Origin: Bacteroidales bacterium
GTDB taxonomy: Bacteria > Bacteroidota > Bacteroidia > Bacteroidales > NBLH01
Length of the DNA stretch: 6,058 nucleotides
Assembly: GCA_026988445.1 (NCBI GenBank)
Contig: JALSLF010000613.1
Coordinates: 1 to 6,058 of the forward strand
Reading direction: 5' to 3'
Below the pieces are notes generated by a model. That model was not told where the DNA came from. It searched no databases and saw only the letters and a list, made by a program, of their open reading frames with translations. Positions 1-5,600 of the stretch are shown here, one piece after another; the first letter of the stretch is position 1; the number at the start of each line of letters is the position of its first letter. The position numbers were made by a program, and so were the translations under genes.

Positions 1-2629
1 CATTGATTACGGCTTCGCGGTTTTGTGTTTTTCCTGTGAGGATAGAATATTTCAAATTATTGTGGCTAAAATAATCGACAAAAAGTTGCAGGTGTTTTAC
101 AAAGGATGAAAATATCAGTACTTTATGATTTTCTGCAATTAAACTTTCCAGCATACGAGTTACTTCTTCAAATTTACCCGATGTTTCCTTTGTTTTTTCA
201 TCAAAGAGTTTTATATGGTTGGCTATTAAGCGTAAACGTGTTAATGCCTGAATAACCAGCATGTTTTTTTCGGCAGTACTTTTTTTTACATCAATACTAT
301 TTAGTAATACATTACGGATTTTAGATTTTTCTTTTTCATACAGTTGATATTGTTTTTCATGCATAGTGCAATAATGCACTGTTTCGCTTAAATCGGGTAA
401 ATCTTTGGCTACTTCTTCTTTAGTACGCCTTAGAAAAAAAGGATTGATAATTTTTTGTAATCTGTTTTGTCTTTCTTCCCGTAAAATGGCATCGTGTCGT
501 TTTTCTATAGGCTCTACAAATTCTTCTTTAAAAAACTGTAAACCACCTAATAAGCCTTTGTTGATAAAATTCATTTGTGCCCATAAATCGGTTAACGAAT
601 TTTCAATCGGGGTACCGGTTAACACCATTTTGTAATCGGCTTCAAGTTCCATAATCGCTTTATAGGTTTTTGATTGCGGATTTTTTATGGTTTGACTTTC
701 GTCTAATATTACAAATCTGTATTGATATTCTGAAAGAATATCAATATCGTTACGAATTAAACCGTAACTTGTTAATATTAAGTCGTAATTATCAAAAATA
801 TTGATGTTTTTTTCTCTGCGCCAGCCTGAATGTATAAGTGCTTTAATATCAGGAATAAACTTGTTGATTTCATTCATCCAGTTATGTATTAAGGATGTGG
901 GCATGATAATAATTCCTGCCCTTTTAGTCTGCTTTTTGGTTTCATTTTTTGTATCAGGCGTATCAAACAAATTTAATTGCTTGGTTTTTGTTTTTTTTCC
1001 GGCTTTTTCTTTATTTGTATCCATAATCCGGCTAATTGCCGCTAAGGTTTGCAGAGTTTTCCCCAAACCCATATCATCGGCAAGGCAGGCACCAAAATTA
1101 TTCTCAAACAAAGAACTAATCCAGTTGTATCCGGTTTTTTGATAAGGACGTAGTGTTGCCTGAACAGTTTCTGCTAAATCAAATTCTTTATGTTTGATTT
1201 GATTTATTTTCTTAACTAAATTTTTATCAATTTCTTCTAAGTCATCGGCAAGTACTTGAAAATGATGCTTGTCCAATTTTATCGAATCGCCAAAATCTTT
1301 GCTGAAAAGCATAAAATCTTTGTATTTTGCAAACCATTCTTCGGGAATAATCGCTATTTCACCGTTAGGAAGTTTAAATTCTTTAATTTCGTTTTTTATA
1401 TGATTGCGTAATTTTTTAAACGGAATACTAATATTCCCGAAATTAACCGTTGCCCTAACATCGAACCAGTCATTTCTGTCATCTACTTTAAAATCAATCC
1501 AAGCTTTTTCGATAAAATATTTTTTATTAAAAAACTTTTGTCTTATTTCAAAATTGTTTTCTGTTAAAACGTTGCCGTACTTATTTAACCACTCAATCAT
1601 TTCGGTTTCATTGTGCTTTTCATCGTCAAGATTTTTGATTTTGTAATTATGATTACCGCTATCCGTTAAGCCTATTGAATGCAAAAAAGCAATCTTTTTC
1701 TGTTCAAAATCATAATTTCTTTCTAAAACTTCAAATTGATAATTATTTGTATTCAGATGTGGTTTAACAAATTTGTTTTTTGGATATTGCGGGCTAATCA
1801 AATTGCCTTTATAATCAAATTTTAAAATCATATTAAAGCGGTCTTTCCAGTCTTTCTCAAAAATTAATATACTTTGAGGAATTGTTTTTGGCTTTTTTAT
1901 TTCAAAACCCGATGCTTTAACATTGTATTTTTCAATTGATTTTAATACAAAAGTTTCAAAGTACTTTTTTTCGCTTGATTTCGGAATATTTACAAACTCT
2001 TTCGTAAAAAAAGGTAGTAATTTTTTTCCGTCCACACCTTCGGGTTCCGGTTTAAAAAAATACAATTTGTTTTCAAGTAAAAGTGTACATGGTGAATTGG
2101 TAATAATTTGTCCGTTTTTGTTAAAAAGGCTTAGTTCATTTTTCCCATCACTTATTGATAAAAAATATTTACTGCTTTCCTGATTTTTCTCAAAATTAAA
2201 AACAGTTTCGGCATATCCTTTTTGCGGTTCAATACGGTCTTCATAATATACGTTTTTACTATCGGCATTTTGATAAAGCGGGATATTTGATTCACGAACT
2301 AAATCAAGAAGTTTCACAAGGCGTTTTTCAATGTATTTACGAATATTGTTTATTGTTGTTTCATCTTTAATATTGTAGATAAAATCCCGACTACTTTGCT
2401 TTTTTTTTGAAAAAAGTTTGGTAATTTCTTGTTCCGAGTACAAATCGGCTGTTTTTATCAGTTTTTGCTCAATATCCGAAAACTCATTCATTTTTTTATC
2501 GGGATGCAAAGCTGAAATTGATTCAATAATCTCAAAAAAATTTTCATTTTCTTTTTTTACCCGGTAAGGTTTGGCAATCCAACCAAAAATTCGGTGTTGT
2601 TTTAAAACGATGATAAACTGTTTTTCCAT
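1..2629 (-). CDS. SNF2/SWI2-family DEAD/DEAH-box helicase-like ATPase (C-terminus cut by window edge)
   Basis: The frame is open from ATG at 2627-2629 to the left edge: 876 codons with no stop. Helicase motifs occur in order: motif I DDMGLGKT (518-525, Walker lysine K524), motif II DESQ (643-646), motif III LTGTPIEN (670-677), and the start of the second RecA-like lobe with KVLIFSSF (836-843). Motifs V and VI should lie beyond the edge, probably within the next 100 or so residues. About 490 residues precede the ATPase core. This N-terminal part has no domain I can name with certainty, but WFD (388-390) and PEEWF (430-434) resemble the region preceding the core in other Bacteroidota SNF2 proteins. 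No cysteine-rich SWIM zinc finger is visible. A lysine-rich linker (about 535-565) between motif I and the following strand carries QLNLF. Family knowledge: such proteins are ATP-driven double-stranded DNA translocases that remodel protein-DNA complexes, and most do not unwind strands. The cellular target is unknown. It has its own promoter at 2650-2680. Confidence 0.95.
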   Translation of the reverse strand, partial: MEKQFIIVLKQHRIFGWIAKPYRVKKENENFFEIIESISALHPDKKMNEFSDIEQKLIKTADLYSEQEITKLFSKKKQSSRDFIYNIKDETTINNIRKYIEKRLVKLLDLVRESNIPLYQNADSKNVYYEDRIEPQKGYAETVFNFEKNQESSKYFLSISDGKNELSLFNKNGQIITNSPCTLLLENKLYFFKPEPEGVDGKKLLPFFTKEFVNIPKSSEKKYFETFVLKSIEKYNVKASGFEIKKPKTIPQSILIFEKDWKDRFNMILKFDYKGNLISPQYPKNKFVKPHLNTNNYQFEVLERNYDFEQKKIAFLHSIGLTDSGNHNYKIKNLDDEKHNETEMIEWLNKYGNVLTENNFEIRQKFFNKKYFIEKAWIDFKVDDRNDWFDVRATVNFGNISIPFKKLRNHIKNEIKEFKLPNGEIAIIPEEWFAKYKDFMLFSKDFGDSIKLDKHHFQVLADDLEEIDKNLVKKINQIKHKEFDLAETVQATLRPYQKTGYNWISSLFENNFGACLADDMGLGKTLQTLAAISRIMDTNKEKAGKKTKTKQLNLFDTPDTKNETKKQTKRAGIIIMPTSLIHNWMNEINKFIPDIKALIHSGWRREKNINIFDNYDLILTSYGLIRNDIDILSEYQYRFVILDESQTIKNPQSKTYKAIMELEADYKMVLTGTPIENSLTDLWAQMNFINKGLLGGLQFFKEEFVEPIEKRHDAILREERQNRLQKIINPFFLRRTKEEVAKDLPDLSETVHYCTMHEKQYQLYEKEKSKIRNVLLNSIDVKKSTAEKNMLVIQALTRLRLIANHIKLFDEKTKETSGKFEEVTRMLESLIAENHKVLIFSSFVKHLQLFVDYFSHNNLKYSILTGKTQNREAVIN

Positions 2630-2649
2630 ATTCTGTTTTTGCTAAACAG

Positions 2650-2680
2650 CAAAAGTACAGCAATTGCTTTAAGTGTGCAA
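2650..2680 (-). promoter_or_regulatory. Bacteroidota-type promoter of the SNF2 ATPase gene
   Basis: On the minus strand TTG (2678-2680) is followed after 20 nt by TACTTTTG (2650-2657), matching the Bacteroidota -33 TTG / -7 TAnnTTTG pattern. Transcription would begin near 2643, giving a leader of only about 14 nt before the ATG at 2629. No Shine-Dalgarno sequence is seen, as is usual in this phylum. Confidence 0.65.
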
Positions 2681-2704
2681 TAAGTAAAGAGGAAAAAATA
2701 CTAT

Positions 2705-2925
2705 TACCTTAAATCCGCAGCTATATTCGTAGCGAAAAGCCAGAAACTTGCCCGACTACCGGCGGGTGTGCGTCAGTATTGGTGTAGCGCAGTTTTGAGA
2801 CACGCAAACGTAGCATTAGTTACGATGAGTATCGAAAAACGAGCATTCCCAATAATGGCGTGCATCCGCCGGTAGTCGGACATGGTACTGGCTTTGCAGT
2901 AGAAGATAGTTGCGGATTTAAGGTA
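2705..2925. repeat. Large imperfect palindromic intergenic element (MITE-like)
   Basis: The two halves are inverted copies of each other. The outer arms are a perfect 15-bp match, TACCTTAAATCCGCA (2705-2719) against its complement at 2911-2925. An inner perfect 14-bp match pairs CCGACTACCGGCGG (2752-2765) with 2866-2879, and GCCAG/CTGGC pair in between. Similarity continues with mismatches towards the centre near 2815, and one single-base indel separates the arms. GC content is about 49% over 2701-2880, against about 33% just upstream. No convincing ORF is present. The terminal TA dinucleotides fit a TA target duplication (mariner/IS630-type), but because TA is itself palindromic this is weak support. 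The element begins 18 bp past the yaaA stop, so as RNA it would form a long hairpin that could end or stabilise the yaaA transcript. Whether it is multicopy in the genome cannot be seen here. Confidence 0.8.
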
Positions 2926-2942
2926 TTATGAGAACTAAAATT

Positions 2943-3710
2943 TTAACGGGTAAATACCCATTCTTTATCTTTGGAAAGCTCTTGATTAAAGTGATAATCT
3001 GCTAAATTGAAGGCTTTAATATCTTCGGCTTTTTCAATTTTATTTTGAATAATAAATCGCGACATCATTCCGCGTGCTTTTTTAGCAAAAAAACTAATTA
3101 TTTTGTATTGCCCGTTTTTGTAGTCTTTGAATACGGGTGTAATTACTTCGTAATTAAGTTTTTTCTTTTGTATCGATTTAAAATATTCATTAGAAGCAAG
3201 ATTTATCAATACTTTTTCGCCGGAACTCTGTTCAATGGCTTTGTTTATTTCAGTGGTAATTTTATCTCCCCAAAATTCATAAAGGTTTTTTCCTTTCCGG
3301 TTTTCAAGTTTTGTACCCATTTCAAGACGATACTCCTGTATTAAATCTAATGGTTTAAGCACACCGTATAATCCGGAAAGTATTCTAAGGTGCCGGTTTG
3401 CAAATTCAATATCTTCATTACTGAAACTTTCAATATCCATGCCTTGATAAACATCACCTTTAAAAACAAAAATTGCCGGTTTGGCATTATCAAGATTAAA
3501 AGGAAGATGCCACTTAACAAATCGTTCATAGTTTAGTTCGGCAAGTTTCGCACTTATATTCATTAATTTGGATAATTCTTCCGTGCGGAACTGTCTTAAT
3601 CTTTCCACTAATAATTTACTTTCATTTAAAAAGGGGGGAATAGAAGTACCCTCAATGTTTTTTTGTATTGAGAAATCTAATGATTTTGCCGGAGAAATTA
3701 CTAAAAGCAT
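2943..3710 (-). CDS. yaaA: Peroxide stress protein YaaA (UPF0246/DUF328 family)
   Basis: This 255-residue protein has the full family length and the hallmark N-terminus MLLVISPAKSLDF (1-13). Other family blocks are FKGDVYQG (83-90), LRILSGLYGVLKPLD (108-122), RLEMG (128-132), NLYEFWGD (142-149), NLASNEY (170-176) and FFAKKARGMMSRF (207-219), ending in KEWVFTR. In E. coli, YaaA is induced by OxyR and limits free intracellular iron during hydrogen peroxide stress, reducing Fenton damage. Structural work on the family reports a DNA-binding fold. The protein is cytoplasmic, with no signal peptide or membrane segment. The chosen ATG gives the canonical N-terminus. It lies 24 bp after the XRE gene on the same strand with no terminator or clear promoter between them, so the two are probably co-transcribed. 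The upstream spacer has no Shine-Dalgarno sequence. Confidence 0.97.
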   Translation of the reverse strand: MLLVISPAKSLDFSIQKNIEGTSIPPFLNESKLLVERLRQFRTEELSKLMNISAKLAELNYERFVKWHLPFNLDNAKPAIFVFKGDVYQGMDIESFSNEDIEFANRHLRILSGLYGVLKPLDLIQEYRLEMGTKLENRKGKNLYEFWGDKITTEINKAIEQSSGEKVLINLASNEYFKSIQKKKLNYEVITPVFKDYKNGQYKIISFFAKKARGMMSRFIIQNKIEKAEDIKAFNLADYHFNQELSKDKEWVFTR

Positions 3711-3734
3711 ATTTTTTTGACTTAGAATAAATGA

Positions 3735-3956
3735 TTAATCTTCTACCGGATTAACTTGTTCGTCATCTTCGAGTTGAAAAATTTCCTGAACAGTTGTGTT
3801 GAAAAATTGTGAAATTTTCAGGGCTGTGATTACCGATGGTGCAAATTTTCCGGTTTCAATAGCATGAATAGTTTGGCGCGACACACCAATTGCTTCTGCT
3901 AATTCGCCTTGAGTCATATTTTGCTTGGCTCTTTCAACTCTTATAGTATTTTGCAT
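3735..3956 (-). CDS. Small XRE-family helix-turn-helix transcriptional regulator
   Basis: This 73-residue protein is almost entirely a Cro/C1-type HTH domain. The helix-turn-helix covers about residues 15-41: TQGELAEAIGVS, then the recognition helix RQTIHAIETGK, then FAPS. It is followed by LKISQFFNTTVQEIF (47-61), the usual helix pair closing the domain, and an acidic tail (EDDE, PVED). No sensor or oligomerisation domain is attached, as in the short YgzD/YozG-like regulators that often control a neighbouring gene. It probably binds DNA as a dimer, but its target is unknown. Being first in a unit with yaaA, it may regulate itself and yaaA; that is inferred from position only. It is driven by the promoter at 4045-4074, with a leader of about 80 nt. 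A HigA-like antitoxin role is unlikely because no toxin ORF lies beside it. Confidence 0.93.
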   Translation of the reverse strand: MQNTIRVERAKQNMTQGELAEAIGVSRQTIHAIETGKFAPSVITALKISQFFNTTVQEIFQLEDDEQVNPVED

Positions 3957-4044
3957 TTTTTAAAAGGTTTTAATTACGAATAATTGGCTTTTTACATCAT
4001 TAAGAACCCGCAATAATTTTGCCGAAATTTGTATTTTGCCATTA

Positions 4045-4074
4045 CAAAAGTAAAAAAAATATTTGCAATGACAA
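4045..4074 (-). promoter_or_regulatory. Bacteroidota-type promoter of the XRE-yaaA unit
   Basis: On the minus strand TTG (4072-4074) is followed after 19 nt by TACTTTTG (4045-4052), a good match to the -33/-7 consensus of Bacteroidota. The expected start is near 4038, which leaves an untranslated leader of about 80 nt. This is the only good promoter I see for the pair XRE-yaaA. Confidence 0.65.
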
Positions 4075-4121
4075 GTTTTATGTACAAATTTTAATATTTT
4101 TTAACATTATGTATATTTATA

Positions 4122-4157
4122 AATAAAAAATGTCGATAATTATCGACATTTTTTATT
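4122..4157 (-). terminator. Rho-independent terminator of the FGE-domain gene (perfect 36-bp palindrome)
   Basis: Two 18-bp arms form a perfect palindrome centred between 4139 and 4140. The core TGTCGATAATTATCGACA is flanked by A-runs on one side and T-runs on the other. It begins 20 nt past the stop codon of the minus-strand gene at 4178. As RNA it gives a stem closed by a short AATT loop and followed by a U-rich run. Being symmetric, it could also act on the other strand, though no plus-strand gene ends here. It insulates the XRE promoter (about 50 bp further on) from upstream transcription. A dimeric-regulator operator is a less likely alternative. Confidence 0.75.
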
Positions 4158-4177
4158 CATTTTTAAAGTAAATACTT

Positions 4178-4987
4178 TTATTCTCTACGAACGACTCTAA
4201 AACCAATATTTCCATAATTCTTTTTGGGCCCCATTGATTCTCTTGCTGTAATTCGCATATAGTTTAATTTATAACTCCATCCGCCGCCACGATATACTCT
4301 TTGAACTCCGTGTTCGGGTCCGGTAGGGTCATTTTCAGGACTTTTTTTATAATAATCTTTGCCGTATAAATCCCAACACCATTCCCGCACATTACCGCAC
4401 ATATCATAAAGTCCCAGTTCATTAGGTTTTTTAGTTCCTACCGGATGTGGTCTTCCGTTAGAATTTCCTGCATACCACATTACTTCATCGGGATTGTCTC
4501 CTCCGCTGTATGCATATCCTTTACTTTGGCTACCACCTTTGGCTGCATATTCCCATTCTGCTTCGGTAGGTAAACGATATCCGTTTGCATTAAAATTGCA
4601 AGTAACCACTGTTGCTGCACTATCTCGTGTAATTGTATAGCATTTATCGTAACCATCTACTCTGCTAAGCCAGTTGCAAAACATAACTGCTGATTCCCAA
4701 CTTACGTTCATTACCGGATTTTTACCTCTACCCAGCTGTGCATCATCGGGTTTTTTCCAACCGGTAGCTACACAAAAACGATCAAACTGGTCAAAAGTTA
4801 TTTCATACTTAGACATTGAGAAACTTGTAAGGGTTACTTTGTGTTCCGGACCTTCATCTTCACTTACTGAATAATCATTTCCCATATAAAAGGAACCTCC
4901 TTCAACCGGAACCATATCAACAGTTTGTGCATTTGCAAACAATGCTATCAAAAATAGTTGAGCGATGCTTAATAGTACTCTTTTCAT
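4178..4987 (-). CDS. Secreted FGE-sulfatase (SUMF1-like) domain protein lacking the catalytic cysteines
   Basis: This 269-residue protein starts with a Sec signal peptide: MKR, a hydrophobic stretch to about residue 17, and FANA before a likely cut after A20. There is no lipobox cysteine, so it is not a GldJ/GldK-type lipoprotein. The rest is one formylglycine-generating-enzyme-like domain: VPVEGGSFYMG (26-36), HKVTLTSF (49-56), KYEIT (60-64), NVSWESAVMFCNWLS (94-108), GYRLPTEAEWEYAAKGG (136-152), LYDMCGNVREWCWD (193-206), RGGGW (233-237) and GFRVVRRE (262-269). True FGE oxidises a sulfatase cysteine using two cysteines (human C336 and C341). By alignment from the GG of this block they correspond to Y239 and M244 here, so FGE activity is not expected. 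Six cysteines remain; C116 and C130 could form a disulfide in the periplasm. Its role is unknown: it may be a binding or structural protein, or have another activity. It has its own terminator and apparently stands alone. Confidence 0.92.
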   Translation of the reverse strand: MKRVLLSIAQLFLIALFANAQTVDMVPVEGGSFYMGNDYSVSEDEGPEHKVTLTSFSMSKYEITFDQFDRFCVATGWKKPDDAQLGRGKNPVMNVSWESAVMFCNWLSRVDGYDKCYTITRDSAATVVTCNFNANGYRLPTEAEWEYAAKGGSQSKGYAYSGGDNPDEVMWYAGNSNGRPHPVGTKKPNELGLYDMCGNVREWCWDLYGKDYYKKSPENDPTGPEHGVQRVYRGGGWSYKLNYMRITARESMGPKKNYGNIGFRVVRRE

Positions 4988-5104
4988 ACGTTTATATTAT
5001 GTAATTTCTAAATTGTCCATTACAGCGTTTTTTCTGTATGAACTAACTTGTTTTTAAGCTCTTTAATTTGATAAATCTTAATCTTTCATCTGAAAAAATC
5101 ATGC

Positions 5105-5112
5105 CAAAAGTA
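5105..5112 (-). promoter_or_regulatory. Putative -7 box for the FGE-domain gene
   Basis: TACTTTTG on the minus strand matches the -7 consensus, but no TTG stands at the expected -33 distance; the closest is TTC at 5131-5133 with an 18-nt spacer. It would give a leader of about 110 nt before the start at 4987. It is supported mainly because the same octamer precedes other genes in this window. Confidence 0.4.
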
Positions 5113-5231
5113 AGCATTTATTCTGTTTAAGAATAAGATTTTGATGATTAAGCCATATGTTTATTTAAAAATCTTATATCAAAAACTTTCATGAGTTTAT
5201 TTTTTATTAACCTTAAAGGTCTCATGAATCC

Positions 5232-5284
5232 GCATGATTAAAATAATCATATCCCTGTGTGTTTAACAATTATTTTAATCATGC
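5232..5284. repeat. 16-bp perfect inverted repeat with 21-nt spacer
   Basis: GCATGATTAAAATAAT (5232-5247) is repeated exactly in inverted orientation at 5269-5284. As RNA it forms a 16-bp stem with a 21-nt loop containing CCCTGTGTG. No gene ends beside it on either strand, so it is not obviously a terminator. Possible roles are a small structured RNA, a regulator site, a recombination site, or the remnant of a mobile element. The spacer is too short to be an ordinary invertible promoter segment. Confidence 0.6.
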
Positions 5285-5395
5285 TTGTTTTATATATTTA
5301 AAAACGAAGTTTAATTTATATTATTATTTACCGGTATGTTTCAAACCGATTTGTGCTAAATTTTAGTAAAAATAAAATTATTTTTTTAAAAATGC

Positions 5396-5403
5396 TACTT
5401 TTG
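5396..5403 (+). promoter_or_regulatory. Putative -7 box facing the glycosyltransferase gene
   Basis: TACTTTTG on the plus strand matches the Bacteroidota -7 consensus. No TTG is found at the -33 spacing; the area upstream is a plain A/T run. Transcription would start near 5410, leaving about 190 nt before the glycosyltransferase start at 5601, long enough for a regulatory leader. Confidence 0.4.
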
Positions 5404-5424
5404 CCATAATATTAGAATAGATAT

Positions 5425-5502
5425 ATGACTAAATTATTTAGTAAACAGTTGCTTGAAAACGAAATCGTGCTGATATACAGCTATTTGTGTTTTTTATTTT
5501 AA
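5425..5502 (+). CDS. Doubtful 25-residue micro-ORF in the glycosyltransferase leader
   Basis: An ATG begins 22 bp after the putative -7 box at 5396-5403 and runs 25 codons to TAA (5500-5502). The peptide starts MTKLFSKQLLENE and ends in a hydrophobic stretch, VLIYSYLCFLF, which could insert in a membrane. After the stop the same frame continues from TTG 5509 for 24 more codons (LKKSKYLLIPNDYLLHS...) to a stop at 5581-5583. I recognise no family in either piece. Options are a leader peptide, a relic of a broken gene, or chance. The first ATG after a promoter-like box is the main argument for listing it. Confidence 0.2.
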   Translation: MTKLFSKQLLENEIVLIYSYLCFLF

Positions 5503-5600
5503 TCTATTTTGAAAAAATCTAAATATCTACTTATACCGAATGATTATCTATTGCATTCTGTACTTAATCGTCCGACAGATTAATTAATATTCTGTAAAAC

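Larger units (their letters stand above)
4988..5600. other. 613-bp divergent intergenic region with no confident gene
   Basis: This stretch lies between the minus-strand FGE-domain gene and the plus-strand glycosyltransferase. It is very AT-rich. It holds two TACTTTTG promoter-like boxes facing outward (5105-5112 minus, 5396-5403 plus), a 16-bp inverted repeat (5232-5284), and shorter inverted repeats: TTCATGAG/CTCATGAA at 5188-5195 and 5221-5228, and ATAAGATTTT with its complement at 5133-5142 and 5168-5177. One doubtful 25-codon ORF occurs at 5425-5502. I find no tRNA, known riboswitch or recognisable gene remnant. Confidence 0.6.

Noticed and set aside
691..702. DESQ instead of DEAQ/DEAH in motif II as a sign of an inactive helicase
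   Set aside because: The acidic pair D643-E644 needed for ATP hydrolysis is present, and the third position of this motif varies naturally in SNF2 proteins.
405..2183. Plus-strand open frames (405-635, 801-1142, 1404-1646, 1923-2183)
   Set aside because: All lie antisense to the SNF2 ATPase, whose frame carries clear helicase motifs; their translations show no recognisable domain and only reflect the opposite strand.
3045..3529. Open frames at 3045-3344 (plus) and 3347-3529 (minus, other frame) inside yaaA
   Set aside because: They overlap the well-conserved YaaA coding sequence and have no family features of their own.
3735..3956. XRE protein as the antitoxin of a toxin-antitoxin pair
   Set aside because: No toxin-sized partner ORF is adjacent; its neighbour is yaaA, which has the full family signature.
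4674..4874. Plus-strand open frame antisense to the FGE-domain gene
   Set aside because: The opposite frame encodes conserved FGE-like motifs; this translation has none.
5133..5177. 10-bp inverted repeat ATAAGATTTT (5133-5142 and 5168-5177) as a terminator or operator
   Set aside because: It is very AT-rich and short with a 25-nt spacer, so it is easily expected by chance in such sequence; no gene end is beside it.
5188..5284. Invertible phase-variation promoter
   Set aside because: The spacer between the 16-bp arms is only 21 nt and contains no promoter motif; no invertase gene is in the window.
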